Shown: positions 24,251-34,458 of the stretch, one piece after another
Position numbering within the stretch: position 1 is the first letter of the stretch
Layout of the letters: each line of letters starts with the position of its first letter
Assembly (NCBI GenBank): GCA_029953675.1
Contig: JAMWBK010000005.1
Span: forward strand, 3,119,001 to 3,183,000
Origin: Rhodosorus marinus
Lineage: Eukaryota; Rhodophyta; Stylonematophyceae; Stylonematales; Stylonemataceae
DNA: 64,000 nucleotides
Reading direction: 5' to 3'
Program-made: the position numbers and the translations under genes
Notes under the pieces: model-generated
What the model saw: only the letters and a program-made list of their open reading frames with translations
What the model was told of the DNA's origin: nothing
Database searches by the model: none

Positions 24251-24807
24251 TATGACAAAGTCTTCATGGTGGTGGGACGTCCTTCGATTGACGTTTGACT
24301 ATTAACAGTAATAGCTGTTCTAATTATAGCATAAAGCGTCTCTAGCACGTAAAATACTACTTCATACAGTTCAACTTTTTGAGTTTGTTGGCGCATTGCG
24401 CCACAACAGTTTATCCAATGAATTACGGTATATACGGTATATATGCGTATTAGCCAATCATTGAATTGCCCACCAATTCTAAGTGCGACCGTAAAATTTA
24501 AACCATTCATTCAAAAGTACTGGACTATATAGAAAATCAAGCCGTAGGTAACGTGTGTTCGACGTGAAAGTTCTCACAGTGGACTGGCGTCTTACAGAGC
24601 TATAGAGACCCGCGGAGGCGCATACACCGTTCGTTACCTTTTACTCGAGCAACCTCTCTGATCGCAGAATGGCTAGCATATTTATCCCGTTCTGGAATGG
24701 GGTGGGCAGTAAGCGCCTGGGCGGCCCAATCGCCCGGTTCGCGGAGTTTTAGATTTTACGCAGCGTGGGCCAATGCGAACTACTTGCTCTCCCCATATTC
24801 CACATCA
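24251..24807. other. Unassigned spacer
   Basis: AT-rich, without a supported gene. It contains TTTAAACCATTCATTC (near 24500), which resembles the 3' boundary sequence of the family B copy at 38.9 kb. Confidence 0.4.
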
Positions 24808-24845
24808 GTTTATTCAGCGCCGAACTACCCTAAGAAGCGAGAAAC
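24808..24845 (-). repeat. Family C non-LTR 3' tail (tail only)
   Basis: Only the final about 38 bp of family C are present (minus strand: CTTAGGGTAGTTCGG then GAATAAACTGATG). No coding part. Confidence 0.6.
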
Positions 24846-25111
24846 CATATTCCCATAGCCGGGCTGGGCAAATTCACTTCCTGCACAAGCCTAGGTGAAA
24901 GGGTGATGGGAAATGAGTATTGGACTGAAATGGCTATGAATGAATTTGTTTATGGTTATAAAGGTAGATCGGACGCATTGTTGAGGAAGGGGGGGGGAGA
25001 GAGGAATGGGATTAGGTTGGTCTGGGGATATTGAGAGGGTAAGGGACTCGTTGTTCAGATACGAGGCAGCTTTTTAATGTTGAAGATAAGGCGATAGATT
25101 CTGGAGTATAG

Positions 25112-25933
25112 ATGGCGGAGAAAGATGTGAACCTGACCGGGGTTCCGGAGACGATGCTTTGGACGCTTCACAATCGAGCCGATGAGGCGCGGAGAACTGA
25201 TGGGTTCGTAAAGGATGATCTGTGTTTGAGTATCTATGAATCAATAGACTATGACTATGGGAGAAGCTTTGGACGACCGGATTCTTCCCACGGATGGAGG
25301 TCGAGCCTGCTGGATAAGCGGTTAAGCGAATGGATCGACCGAAACGACGGGGGAGTTGTCATAGAACTTGGCGCTGGGCTGGAGACGCAGTTCTACAGGG
25401 TAATGGATGATCGAATTCGCTGGTATGCGGTCGATGTTCAGGAAGCTATGGCCGTGAGAGAAAGGTATATTCCGGCGCACGAAAGGCTTGTAAATATAGG
25501 GAAAAGCGCGCTGGACTATACCTGGCTCGACGATGTTCCAGAGGGAAAGGACGGCAAGGCATTTGTCAGCATGCAAGGATTGCTGATGTACTTCCGCGAA
25601 GAGGACGTCAGGCAACTAATTCCGACAATCTTGGCCAAGTACCCCAACGCCACTCTAGTTTTCGATGTGATTTCGAGATGGTTTTCTGATATGACTGTGA
25701 AAGGATTGTCAAAAACAAAGCATTACATGTTTCCGCCGATGCCGTGGGGAATATCACGAAAAGAGATCGAACCCTTTATGGCGGAAGTGTTCCCGGGTGC
25801 TCAGATAACCGTTATGCCGTACAAATTCAGGCCCGAGTGGGGGGGCATGTATGGGCTTTTCCAGCTCTTGGGTTCCTTTGGTTTTACTGATGCGCCTTTA
25901 ATCCTTGCCCTCTCCAAGGACGGAGATCGATAG
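25112..25933 (+). CDS. Class I SAM-dependent methyltransferase, TcmP/LCMT family (copy 1)
   Basis: A complete 273-aa single-exon frame. N-terminal LHNRADEARR and a DYDYGRSFGRPDSSHGWR segment are typical of the PF04072 leucine-carboxyl-methyltransferase-like family, which includes bacterial polyketide O-methyltransferases such as TcmP. Motif I is ELGAGLETQ (residues 85-93), the ribose-binding acid is in WYAVDV (104-109), and SMQGLLMYF (153-161) is the post-motif signature. The expected reaction is methyl transfer from SAM to a carboxyl or hydroxyl oxygen of a small molecule; the substrate cannot be read from sequence. No signal peptide or membrane segment, so probably cytosolic. A second copy lies at 44506-45330. 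The family is commonest in bacteria, so transfer from a bacterium is possible. Confidence 0.88.
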   Translation: MAEKDVNLTGVPETMLWTLHNRADEARRTDGFVKDDLCLSIYESIDYDYGRSFGRPDSSHGWRSSLLDKRLSEWIDRNDGGVVIELGAGLETQFYRVMDDRIRWYAVDVQEAMAVRERYIPAHERLVNIGKSALDYTWLDDVPEGKDGKAFVSMQGLLMYFREEDVRQLIPTILAKYPNATLVFDVISRWFSDMTVKGLSKTKHYMFPPMPWGISRKEIEPFMAEVFPGAQITVMPYKFRPEWGGMYGLFQLLGSFGFTDAPLILALSKDGDR

Positions 25934-26079
25934 AGTGGCTTTGGTCCCCAAGCCGAGCACGATCGGCGTGTACGAGATGATACGATGCTCGCGACCTAAC
26001 TCGTCAACATTTTATTTTCCCACACACCGGGAATGTACTCTGCCGAGCGTGGGGAAATCCGAAAAATATTTACCACCTA

Positions 26080-26240
26080 TATTCCTCCGTCCATATCTGG
26101 CTACGAAAACCCGACCAGACGTAGGTAATGCAGCAAGCTTATTAGCTCAGCACTCTGCAAATCTAGACATAATCACTGGCAGCTAAAACGAGTCCCACGC
26201 AGTAAAGCATACTCAAAACCTAACAGTGTGAAAGATGCTT
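26080..26240 (+). pseudogene. Copia RT/RNase H relic downstream of methyltransferase copy 1
   Basis: A short stretch encodes YLATKTRPDVGNAASLLAQ and a following decayed block, matching the Ty1/Copia region between RT and RNase H (TRPDI...AVSLL...). The same relic lies downstream of copy 2, so it was probably there before the segment duplicated. Confidence 0.7.
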
Positions 26241-26540
26241 CAGTCCTTTTGAAGAATGAATGAATACCAATCTCCCCGTCTCCCCCCCTCCACCAAAAAA
26301 ACACACCTCTCTCTTGGGGGAAACCCCTGCATCCGTTCTTTGCCTTACATCGTTTCCAGATGGTATTGTTGTCCTGGGAAAGGAGGGCCTGTAGGGATTC
26401 CGCAATAGCAGCCGGTCGGGGTCACTCCTCGGATTCCCGAATATTACTTCGAAACTTCGCCAGGGCAACCCAGTAACCTTTATTCGGCAACTACCCGCCG
26501 CAGCGCAACCCAAACCCTCTCATGGCGGAGACGAAGTTGG

Positions 26541-26580
26541 CGATCCGTTTATTCAGAGCCTAACTACCCTGACGAAGTTC
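26541..26580 (-). repeat. Family C non-LTR 3' tail (tail only)
   Basis: It contains the minus-strand tail CAGGGTAGTTAGGCTC then TGAATAAACGGATC. No coding part. It lies next to a family A tail at 26600. Confidence 0.65.
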
Positions 26581-26599
26581 GTGAAGAGAAAACTTGATA

Positions 26600-27335
26600 C
26601 GTAGATGGTGGTGGTTTACTGGTTTTTATTGGGCTTTTTTTTAGCAGAGCCTGAAGCGCTACGCAAGGCGTGGACTGTAACTCAGGAGAGAAACATGCAA
26701 ACCCAAGCGCCGATGGCGCGCCGATGGCGCGCCTCGGCAAGAATGCTGCTGGCATATCGCCACAGGGCGACACTGAAACGGCGTAAGCGTTCCAAGTATT
26801 CCATAGGGTGCTCAGCAAAACATTTCCGCAACCACTCCAAACCCGACCCGACCACGTGGCCAAAGGTTTCCACAACGAAAGGCTGCAACCATGTGAGAAC
26901 GACCTCAGCGCAAGGCAGACTGGCCATACTATCAGCATACCGTCGTTCATTCACTCGGCGAAGGGCCGAAGCGGCTGCTCCTCGGCGACGGGCGGCAGAC
27001 CTGAGATGATCGCTTGCCACAGGGTATGTGATCGCAAGGTCCACATATGCTGAGCGTCCGGCGGTAGTGTCAGAGACGAGGAGATCTGCGATGCAGCGAG
27101 GCGGTGCCGTGTCCGAGACCGATCTGGGCAGCTCCGATTCCATCTCAACCGAAGGCCCTACCCGAGTCAAACTTTCGCGGAGAATGTACTTGAGGCGAGT
27201 GTGACGCCCCGTACGAAGACCTCTCAACTGTCCGCATGAACCTAAGAAGTGTTAACCACACGCGTCAATCCGAGTCTCACATCCCCGACAGAAAGACGGC
27301 CGATTAGAGTACAACACGGAGCTTGTGGCTAACCC
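26600..27335 (-). pseudogene. Family A 3' fragment (RLE domain and 3' tail)
   Basis: The minus-strand frame 26682-27227 (181 codons) carries LRGLRTGRHTR, the RLE core (IADLLVSD, YVDLAITYP) and the family A C-terminus (VETFGHV, LEWLRKCFAEHP, LWRYASS). Upstream, GCETRIDACG is followed by a stop and HFLGSC, so the CCHC finger is broken. The 3' UTR has the GCGTAGCGCTTCAGGC signature and a tail of AAAGCCCAATAAAAACC-type repeats. A small tandem duplication (GCCGATGGCGC) lies at about 26710. Confidence 0.8.
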
Positions 27336-27444
27336 ACGTAGACCCCCCCCTGTTCTCACAAACGTTTCGTTATCTGACGCCGAGGAGTCCACGAGCGACG
27401 TGTCGGGCTACGCACTTCCTGAGTCTCCCGAAGCTACCACCTCT

Positions 27445-28188
27445 TTCCGTTTATTCAGAGCCTAACTACCCTGAGAAGCGAGAGACAAGACGCTGATGAC
27501 GCGCGTCTACAAACAAAGCAGCATTTGAGCGCCACAGGATCAAAGAAAGCTCCGTGAGGGGACTATCTAGACGCCCTGGGTCGTTGCGAAAGATACCTCG
27601 AACCCAGCGGGAACCTACACTATCTATCATGCCAAAGCACTCAATAACGAGGTGGAAAAACCGGTATGTCACCGCCGAATCGCGAGGGGTAGGGTTTGAC
27701 GTCGCTGCCGCGTACTGCGATGCTTTCACATGCCGCATGGACCAAGCTTCAGCTCCTAGACGCCGAGCGGACGCAGGCAGGTACCTGGTCGCCTGAGGAC
27801 AAGGGATGGAGAGGTCAATGTACTCACTGCGACGCGCATTTAGGTCAGTCACACGAGATCCTCCACCCGCTGTACCGCTGGGACGTCACTCTCGTCAGCA
27901 ATTTCCGATACCACCGCCAGAGGGACCTCATACTCCACTACTCGATCCGTACCGAGCGATTGAGAGGTAGCGGAAAAGCAAGCAGTTGAGCCGCGTATGG
28001 CGTCTGGTCCAGGCCCCTTGAACCTCCGCACAAGGCGCCAACCAATGCGCACCATAATCACCCCGCGGCACATTGGCCCCGCACAGTGCACATCTAGAAT
28101 CCCGCTCAACGGGCCCGCGGGAGTTGCGGCAACCCCAGGTACAGTCGTAAGCTTACACGAACTTCGAGATCGGTAAGCGCCAAAACGC
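27445..28188 (-). pseudogene. Family C 3' fragment (RLE domain and tail), head-to-head with the main family C element
   Basis: It encodes LTDLEVRVSLRLYLGLPQ, then after a damaged finger the EYEVPLAV and EIADESD segment, RLE core (LNARRSEYIDLSIPCP), ECFGMIDSVGSR and a C-terminus ending LVSRFSG. At least two frame breaks occur. Its truncated 5' end meets the 5' UTR of the plus-strand family C element at about 28188. Confidence 0.8.
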
Positions 28189-28449
28189 TGGTTTTTTGTT
28201 GGCTGGGTTGGGCGCGATTGAGTTTGTTCGCGATCCTCGTGTGGGCTGCCTTCTTTCTGCGACTGTTCCTCGCCTTTCCCGGCGTCTCCGGGTCGTCCGC
28301 GAAGGTTTTTTTGGGCGGTTTTGGTCTGGGAAGGTGGTTACGGTAGGGGATTGGTTTAATTTTGGTGTTGGTGTTTTGTGCGGCGATATTTCGGTCACAA
28401 GTACACCTGCACCACTCTTCCCCGGCGTCCCTCTGAATCTCCGCTTCAG

Positions 28450-28957
28450 ATGGTTCCGTCAACTGCCTCTCCGCAGTCAGTGGAGCTAAGACCCGGGGGA
28501 TTCGGCACACTAGCTGAGCTGCCAGGTTGCACCAAGGCTACTGCGGAAGCCTTAGTTGTCCAAATTGCTCGCGCAGTTGCTGTTGCTGCTGAAGCCAACC
28601 GCCTCGCGGAACTGACTTCCACCCTCACTGCTTTTGCCGATGGCCCGTGCCCCGGCGCGACGACGGCGGCCGCGGATGTCCCACTTCGCGTGTCCCATCT
28701 GGGACAAACGAGGTTGAGACAGCTGTTCATGAGACAGCTGTCCTCCCGAGTCGATCTCTTCTGGCAGACTCTTCTGTGTCTGGTCCCGTGCCCCCTGCCG
28801 CCGCTACTCGCCCGCCGCGGCCTTCCTATTCCCAAGTCCTCCGTCGCGGGTCCGCCGAGGCCCGCGCGGAGGCCCTGGTACGTACATTCCCTGCCGAGCC
28901 TGCCGTTGACTCTGTTCAACGGACCATATCCTCAGCGTTGATTTTTCGGGACCCATG
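28450..28957 (+). pseudogene. Family C ORF1, N-terminal part
   Basis: It begins at an ATG at 28450 (MVPSTASPQ). The early region has a helical stretch comparable to family B ORF1. A frameshift near 28740 moves into the frame carrying PSYSQVLRRGS, shared with family B ORF1. It is cut at 28957 by the Gypsy LTR. Confidence 0.7.
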
Positions 28958-29197
28958 TGTTAGAACTTGCCCTGACAGCTGTGTAATCTATGTAAGACAC
29001 TCCCTACTTTAGTGTAAGATCTCCCTACTTTAGTGTAAGATCCCTACTTTAGTGTAAGACGCTAATGTGCTAGTATTTCTACTTTACTGTCAGGCACCTC
29101 TTAGTTTACAGTTACCAAGACTATATAAGACCTAGCATTGCTAGATCTTGAGACCTAGAATGGAGTAAAGGACAAGTTGGTTAGAAGAGTTCTAACA
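28958..29197 (+). repeat. Gypsy-1 5' LTR
   Basis: It starts TGTTAGAACT and ends AGTTCTAACA, so its ends form a 10-bp inverted repeat. It contains three tandem 20-bp units (29001-29060, CCCTACTTTAGTGTAAG) and a TATA element CTATATAAG at about 29121-29129. Confidence 0.92.
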
Positions 29198-29198
29198 G

Positions 29199-29215
29199 TG
29201 GTCTCATCGCTCAAA
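29199..29215 (+). promoter_or_regulatory. Gypsy-1 primer-binding site (predicted)
   Basis: TGGTCTCATCGCTCAAA begins one base after the 5' LTR. TGG is expected opposite a tRNA CCA end. GTCTCATCGCT also follows the Copia-1 5' LTR and occurs at 43999-44009. Confidence 0.65.
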
Positions 29216-29286
29216 GGTTTAAGAGGATACGAACGGAGGGAGGGGCGATCTAGCGGAAGCAGGAGGACTCGAGTAGCCAACTTCAA

Positions 29287-30018
29287 ATGACTACGTTTAC
29301 CATACCCCCGCCCGAGGCTTACGACGGCAAGCGGGATTTCGTCAAAATTCAGACGTTCGTAGCCTCACTGCGTGGCTACCTGAACTTCCATCACGTAGCA
29401 GACTCCGGCCGCCAGTCAGTCCACTACGCGGGGCTGTTTTTGAGAGCCCAGGCCCAGGTCTGGTACCAGGGTCTTCGACAAGCGGCGGATGGCATCCCGG
29501 AGGCACTGGCCTCCCTCAAAGACTTCGAACAGGCCCTGCGAGGACAGTTCGAGCCTCACGACCATATCGAGCGAGTCCGGGCCAAACTGCGCAGCGCTCG
29601 ACAACGCGGCCCTGATGTCACCCGTTATGTCGACTATCTGGATGAACTTTTCATGCAATTGGGAGAGTTCATCAGCGACTCTGAAAAGCTGGAGCGCTTT
29701 AAGGCGGGCTTGACTGGTCGTGAGCGAGACTTCGTCTACTATGGTCGACCCAAGACCTATGAAGAAGCGAAAGCCATCGCATTGAGCCTGGCGGGTGCCC
29801 ACGAGATGCCGAAGGAAGTGACGAAGGGATCCTCGAATCCACCAAGAAGCAAACCCCGCACAACGTCACCGCGCCGGCCCCACACGCGCAGCATGGGGTC
29901 ACCGCCAACCTGCTACCAGTGTCAAGAGGTAGGACACTTTAAACGAGACTGCCCCCGGCGACTGGCGTATTTGCAGGCGGAGGTGACACGCTTATCGAGC
30001 CTACAGCAGGAAAAATAA
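29287..30018 (+). CDS. Gypsy-1 Gag
   Basis: A 243-aa intact frame with a retrotransposon gag domain (VWYQGLRQ, FEQALRGQFEP, YLDELFMQLG) and one C-terminal CCHC zinc knuckle (CYQCQEVGHFKRDCP). It would form the particle shell and package element RNA. It starts at the ATG about 90 bp after the 5' LTR. Pol follows in another frame 17 nt after the Gag stop, so Pol would need frameshifting, reinitiation or the ATG at 30036. Confidence 0.9.
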   Translation: MTTFTIPPPEAYDGKRDFVKIQTFVASLRGYLNFHHVADSGRQSVHYAGLFLRAQAQVWYQGLRQAADGIPEALASLKDFEQALRGQFEPHDHIERVRAKLRSARQRGPDVTRYVDYLDELFMQLGEFISDSEKLERFKAGLTGRERDFVYYGRPKTYEEAKAIALSLAGAHEMPKEVTKGSSNPPRSKPRTTSPRRPHTRSMGSPPTCYQCQEVGHFKRDCPRRLAYLQAEVTRLSSLQQEK

Positions 30019-30035
30019 CGGACTCCGGACGAGGG

Positions 30036-33000
30036 ATGCCGTCCGAGAGTCCAACGACCAGCATCCCAACCGTTGGGTTACAGCAACGGGGTAATGCAGG
30101 CCTAACTGCAATAGGCGTGGTAGCGGCGGAACCGGTGGAATGTCTCATCGACACCGGTGCGGTGACGTCAATTAGAGAGGACGTTGCGAAAGCCGCCAAC
30201 CTACCGAGGTACGACGAGCCACGGACATACGGGTTGGCTGTCGGTGAGGAGACCGTGATCAGCCCCGGAGTGACGGAGACAACGATCACACTCCAGGGAC
30301 GACAATTCAAGACGAAGCTGCGAATATTCAAGCATCTAAGCCACGATGTATACTTAGGTCTCGATTTCTTGAGGCAACATCGAATAACTGTCGATTGTAG
30401 CGCGGAACCCCCACAGCTGGTACTGGGAGCGGAAGACACCAGCATGCGGGGGATCACAAGTATGGAGACGGAGGAAGAAATAGGGGAGAGGTCTGGCGCG
30501 GTCATCCGGGAAGAGAAAGGCGGAAAGGACCAGGTTGCCGACCCAGGAGAGAAGTTTGGTGCCGTCATCCGGAAAGAGTTTCCCCAAGTTTTCCAAGATA
30601 CACTGCCGTTGCCACCGAAGAACCGGCAATTATATGCACTCAAAATCGAATTGGAACCAGGGGCGAGTACACCAGCTCAACGCGCATATTCGATGTCACG
30701 GGTCGACCGAGACCGGCTACAAGGAGAGTTGCACGACTTGGAAGAGCAAGGATTTATCTCACGGAGCAGAAGTCCGTATGCTGCACCTGTGTTGTACGTG
30801 GACAAAAAGGACGGTGGGCGACGCCTCTGCATCGACTATCGCCGGTTGAACCAGATCACCGTGCGAGAAAGAACGACCCCGCCTAGAGTGGAGGAACTAT
30901 TGGATACCCTGAGCAGCGCGCGGGTTTTCACAACGTTAGACCTCCGCTCGGGATATTGGCAGTTGCCAATTGAACAGGCATCACGCGAGAAGACGGCCTT
31001 TGTCACGTGCTTCGGACAATACCAGTGGAATGTCATGCCGTTTGGGTTGAAGAATGCGCCCTCGGCATTCATCCGCTACTTGACGGATGTATTATATGAT
31101 CTTCTCAACCAGTGCGTTGTGTTATACGTTGACGACATTCTGGTATATTCCCCAGATGACACACAACACCGGGACGATGTTCGAAAGGTGCTACGACGCC
31201 TCGAGCAGCATCAGCTGATCGTCAAATATTCGAAGTGCGGTTTTGGATTACGCCAAGTTTGCTACCTAGGCCAAATCTTGGCGGGAGGCACTCGACGTCC
31301 CAATCCGGAAAAGGTCAAAGCAGTTCAGAATTGGAAGACGCCAACGACGGTTAAGGAGCTACGGGCCTTCATGGGTTTCGCGAACTTCTTGCGCCCCTTT
31401 GTACCACACTTTGCCCAGGTAGCGGCGCCCCTCCACAGGCTAACGAAGAAAGACCAAAAGTGGGGTTGGCACGCGGACGAACAACAAGCCTTTGATGGGT
31501 TAAAGTCCGCCATATCAGCAACCACCATGCTGTACATGGTTGATCCGATCCTCCCCTTCATCGTGCAGACGGACGCAAGCGACACCGGGGTGGGTGCTGT
31601 CCTATTCCAGACCCGCCAGGATCAGGAGGTGCCCGTGGCGTATATGTCCCGATCCTTCAATAGCACCGAGAAACGCTACAGTACGTACGAGAAAGAACTC
31701 TACGCTATCGTCCTGGCCATCCGCAGGTGGTCCGTGTATCTTGATGGGCAACAGTTCACTGTGCGTACGGACCATAACCCGCTACGCTTCTTGCAAACAC
31801 AGACGACATTAACTCGTCGGCAGGCGCGGTACGTGAACATATTACTACCCTACTCCTTTGAGGTTCAATACGTACGCGGCAAGATAAACGTCGCGGATGC
31901 ACTGAGTCGCGACGCATTACGAGCCACCCGCGTCACGATGGAAGCCGATTGGACTCCAGAGTACCAAGCTGATCCAGAATTCTGCACGCAATTTCGCAGC
32001 CCGGACCAGTTTGAGGGTTTCCAACGAAAAAAGGGTCTATTATTCCTCCATGCACGACTTTGCGTACCCGAACGCCGTGTTAATGAGGTCATCGATGGGC
32101 ACCACCAGTCTCTAACGTCAGGCCATTTTGGCGCACAAGCTACTTACCGTGTGGTGCGACGACGCTATTGCTGGCCCAGCATGAGGAAGGACATCTTCAC
32201 GCGCGTCCAGCAATGCTCGGTTTGTGCACGAGAACAACCGCTGCGTCGGCATCAAGGGGAACTACAACCCCTCCCGATACCGGAACAGCGGGCCTCTGAT
32301 TGGTCGATGGATTTCATCACTGCATTTCCCAACGTCGAGGGCTATGATGCCATTCTGGTGGTCGTTGACCGGCTTACGAAGTATGCCGTGTTCATCCCCA
32401 CAACGAAGACGGTGACTGCAGAAGAGGTGGCAGCGCTAATCGTGAAGAATATTATCACGTGGTTCGGACTACCACGAAGCTTCGTCACTGATCGTGATAA
32501 GGTCTTTACCGCCACATTCTGGCGCCACCTAATGCGAATAATGGGGATTGACCACCTCTGTCGACGGCATATCACCCTGAAACGGATGGGCAAACAGAGC
32601 GCGTCAATCAGACCCTCCAGATCATGCTGAGATGCTGTTGTACGAGCCACACTTGGGTACAGAGTTTACCCCTGCTTCAACTGGCGTATAATAATCATAC
32701 TTCAGCGAGTACCGGGTATTCACCATATTTCTTGTTAACAGGAGGGCACCCGCGGCTCAATTTGGACACCTCAACCCCTACTACTACGATTCATAATCTG
32801 GCCGATGCTGTTACTGCCTTTTCGCAACGTCAAGAACGAATCCTCGCTGACGCACGGAAATCTATGGCCCTGGCGCAAAAGTTATACACGGAACAAGCAA
32901 ATTCACGACGTCATGCCAAAATCTTCAATATCGGAGACAACGTTTATTTGTCAACGCGGAATCTCTTACTGGAGGGCCCAACCCGCTTCCAACCTCGATG

Positions 33001-33376
33001 GTTGGGCCCGTTTCCCGTGATCGAGAAACACTCTGATGTGGCATACACTCTGCAGTTACCGGATGAAATACGGATACATCCGACATTTCACGTTTCTTTG
33101 CTAAAAGGTGCCCCTACGTGTCCTCCGAATTCTCCGATACGGAGTATCCCTCTCCAATCGGATCTCTATTCAACGTTACCGATCCTGTCGGTATTGGGAG
33201 TCCGCCATGCGGCTACCGGTGTCCGACAGTTCCTATGTTATCGCGAAAACGAATCCTGGACTGATGCCACTTGGATACCCGAGCCGGACTACCCCACCGA
33301 TCTACAATCTCGACGACGCTTACGACACTACCTCAATTATCGCAAGGCGCTTGACGCGCTACCTTCAACTTCTTGA
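30036..33376 (+). pseudogene. Gypsy-1 Pol (PR-RT-RH-IN-chromodomain) with one frameshift
   Basis: The first frame (30036-32630, 864 codons) carries an aspartic protease (IDTGAVTS), an RT with LDLRSGYWQ and catalytic VLYVDDILVYS, an RNase H (QTDASDTGVGAV, DHNPLRFL), and an integrase zinc finger (HHQSLTSGHFG, CSVCARE) and first Asp residues (SMDFITAF, FVTDRDKVF). A 1-nt shift at about 32557-32565, before the third catalytic acid, moves the rest into the frame of 32624-33376. That frame carries the integrase end (HPTFHVSLLK) and a degenerate chromodomain-like end (ENESWTDATWIPEPDYP). One indel appears to be the only obvious break. Confidence 0.92.
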
Positions 33377-33392
33377 GTTTGTCCCCAAACTC

Positions 33393-33403
33393 GGCGGGAG
33401 GAA
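33393..33403 (+). promoter_or_regulatory. Gypsy-1 polypurine tract (predicted)
   Basis: GGCGGGAGGAA directly precedes the TG of the 3' LTR and would prime plus-strand DNA synthesis. Confidence 0.7.
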
Positions 33404-33643
33404 TGTTAGAACTTGCCCTGACAGCTGTGTAATCTATGTAAGACACTCCCTACTTTAGTGTAAGATCTCACTACTTTAGTGTAAGATCCCTACTTTAGTG
33501 TAAGACGCTAGTGTGCTAGTATTTCTACTTTACTGTCAGGCACGTCTTAGTTTACAGTTACCAAGACTATATAAGACCTAGCATTGCTAGATCTTGAGAC
33601 CTAGAATGGAGTAAAGGACAAGTTGGTTAGAAGAGTTATAACA
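33404..33643 (+). repeat. Gypsy-1 3' LTR
   Basis: 240 bp, same features as the 5' LTR. It ends AGTTATAACA, one base different from the 5' LTR end, and is followed by target-duplication copy CCATG. Confidence 0.92.
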
Positions 33644-34211
33644 CCATGCTTGCTTCTTGGTTATATGGATACTGCGTACCAAGTCCTATCTACTTTGTTG
33701 AAAACGCCTCCTGCGCAGAGATATGTTTTAGCGAATAAGGTCTTGACACGCGCCCGCGTTTCTTTAATGCTTGATTTTGACCGTTTCTCTTTCCAATCCC
33801 TCGCCCCTTCGGATCTCCTTGATCGGTTTCGGCCCATTTTGAGCGGCTTTCAACGGTTCAGAAAAACCCGCTAGATCGGCTCCCAAATAGGGGTTTTCTC
33901 CATGCTCCTGTCCAAGATTTGCCTTGCCTCGGAAACTTCGCTTTTGGAGAATCATCCTGACTTTCCTCGGGTGTTTCCGCTGGGCGTCTTTCTGTCGGTG
34001 CGGAGCCCCGTGACGACGTGGGGAAGCCACCCTCTATGGATGTACATGTCGACCCTGAGGTGGACCCGCTCGCCATTGAGCCGAGCACCCCTTCGCGCTT
34101 TGGCTCAGGGGAGGGTCTCCGGCTCATTAGGGGCTATCTGTGCCTCCCTCTCCTCTTTGCGTGCCCCTAAGCTCAAGCGTCCTCTCTTGGCGCCAGTTGC
34201 GGCAGGCCCCT
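33644..34211 (+). pseudogene. Family C ORF1, C-terminal part
   Basis: Right after the Gypsy duplication the frame encodes MDTAYQVLSTLLKTPPAQR and VLANKVLTRARVSL, matching family B ORF1 (DSAYQFLQSLVTTPAPQR, LANMILTRPHVSL). A stop follows at about 33872, then an acidic block and a basic block (APKLKRPLLAP). Family B copy 2 interrupts it at 34212. The ORF1 end resumes near 38945. Confidence 0.7.
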
Positions 34212-34458
34212 AGTTTTTGGTTTCGTGAGGGTGTATGGTGCTGGCTTTTGGTGGTTTTGAGTCGCTATTGTGTTCTTCGGTGGGAGGCGCTTCTTTCTGC
34301 AGCCTTTCCCCCGCATCTTCTAGTGGTGTGGTGCGTGCTGGGGGTTGCTAGCGCCCCTTGGAGGTCGTGGTGGTTTTTCTTTGGTTGCAAACGTTGGGAA
34401 CAAGTTTTCTTTTTGGGGGTTTCGTGGGGGAATCGGTTTTTCACACCTTCCAATCGTT

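Larger units (their letters stand above)
28958..33643 (+). mobile_element. Gypsy-1: Ty3/Gypsy LTR retrotransposon (chromovirus-like)
   Basis: A complete 4.7-kb element with 240-bp LTRs differing at about four positions (about 98% identical) and a 5-bp target duplication CCATG (28953-28957 and 33644-33648). Order: LTR, primer-binding site, gag, protease-RT-RNase H-integrase, C-terminal chromodomain-like segment, purine tract, LTR. Ty3/Gypsy domain order with integrase last. It sits inside family C ORF1. Confidence 0.95.

Noticed and set aside
29416-29802. Minus-strand frame over gag
   Set aside because: Antisense shadow of the Gypsy-1 Gag, which has a zinc knuckle and correct position after the LTR.
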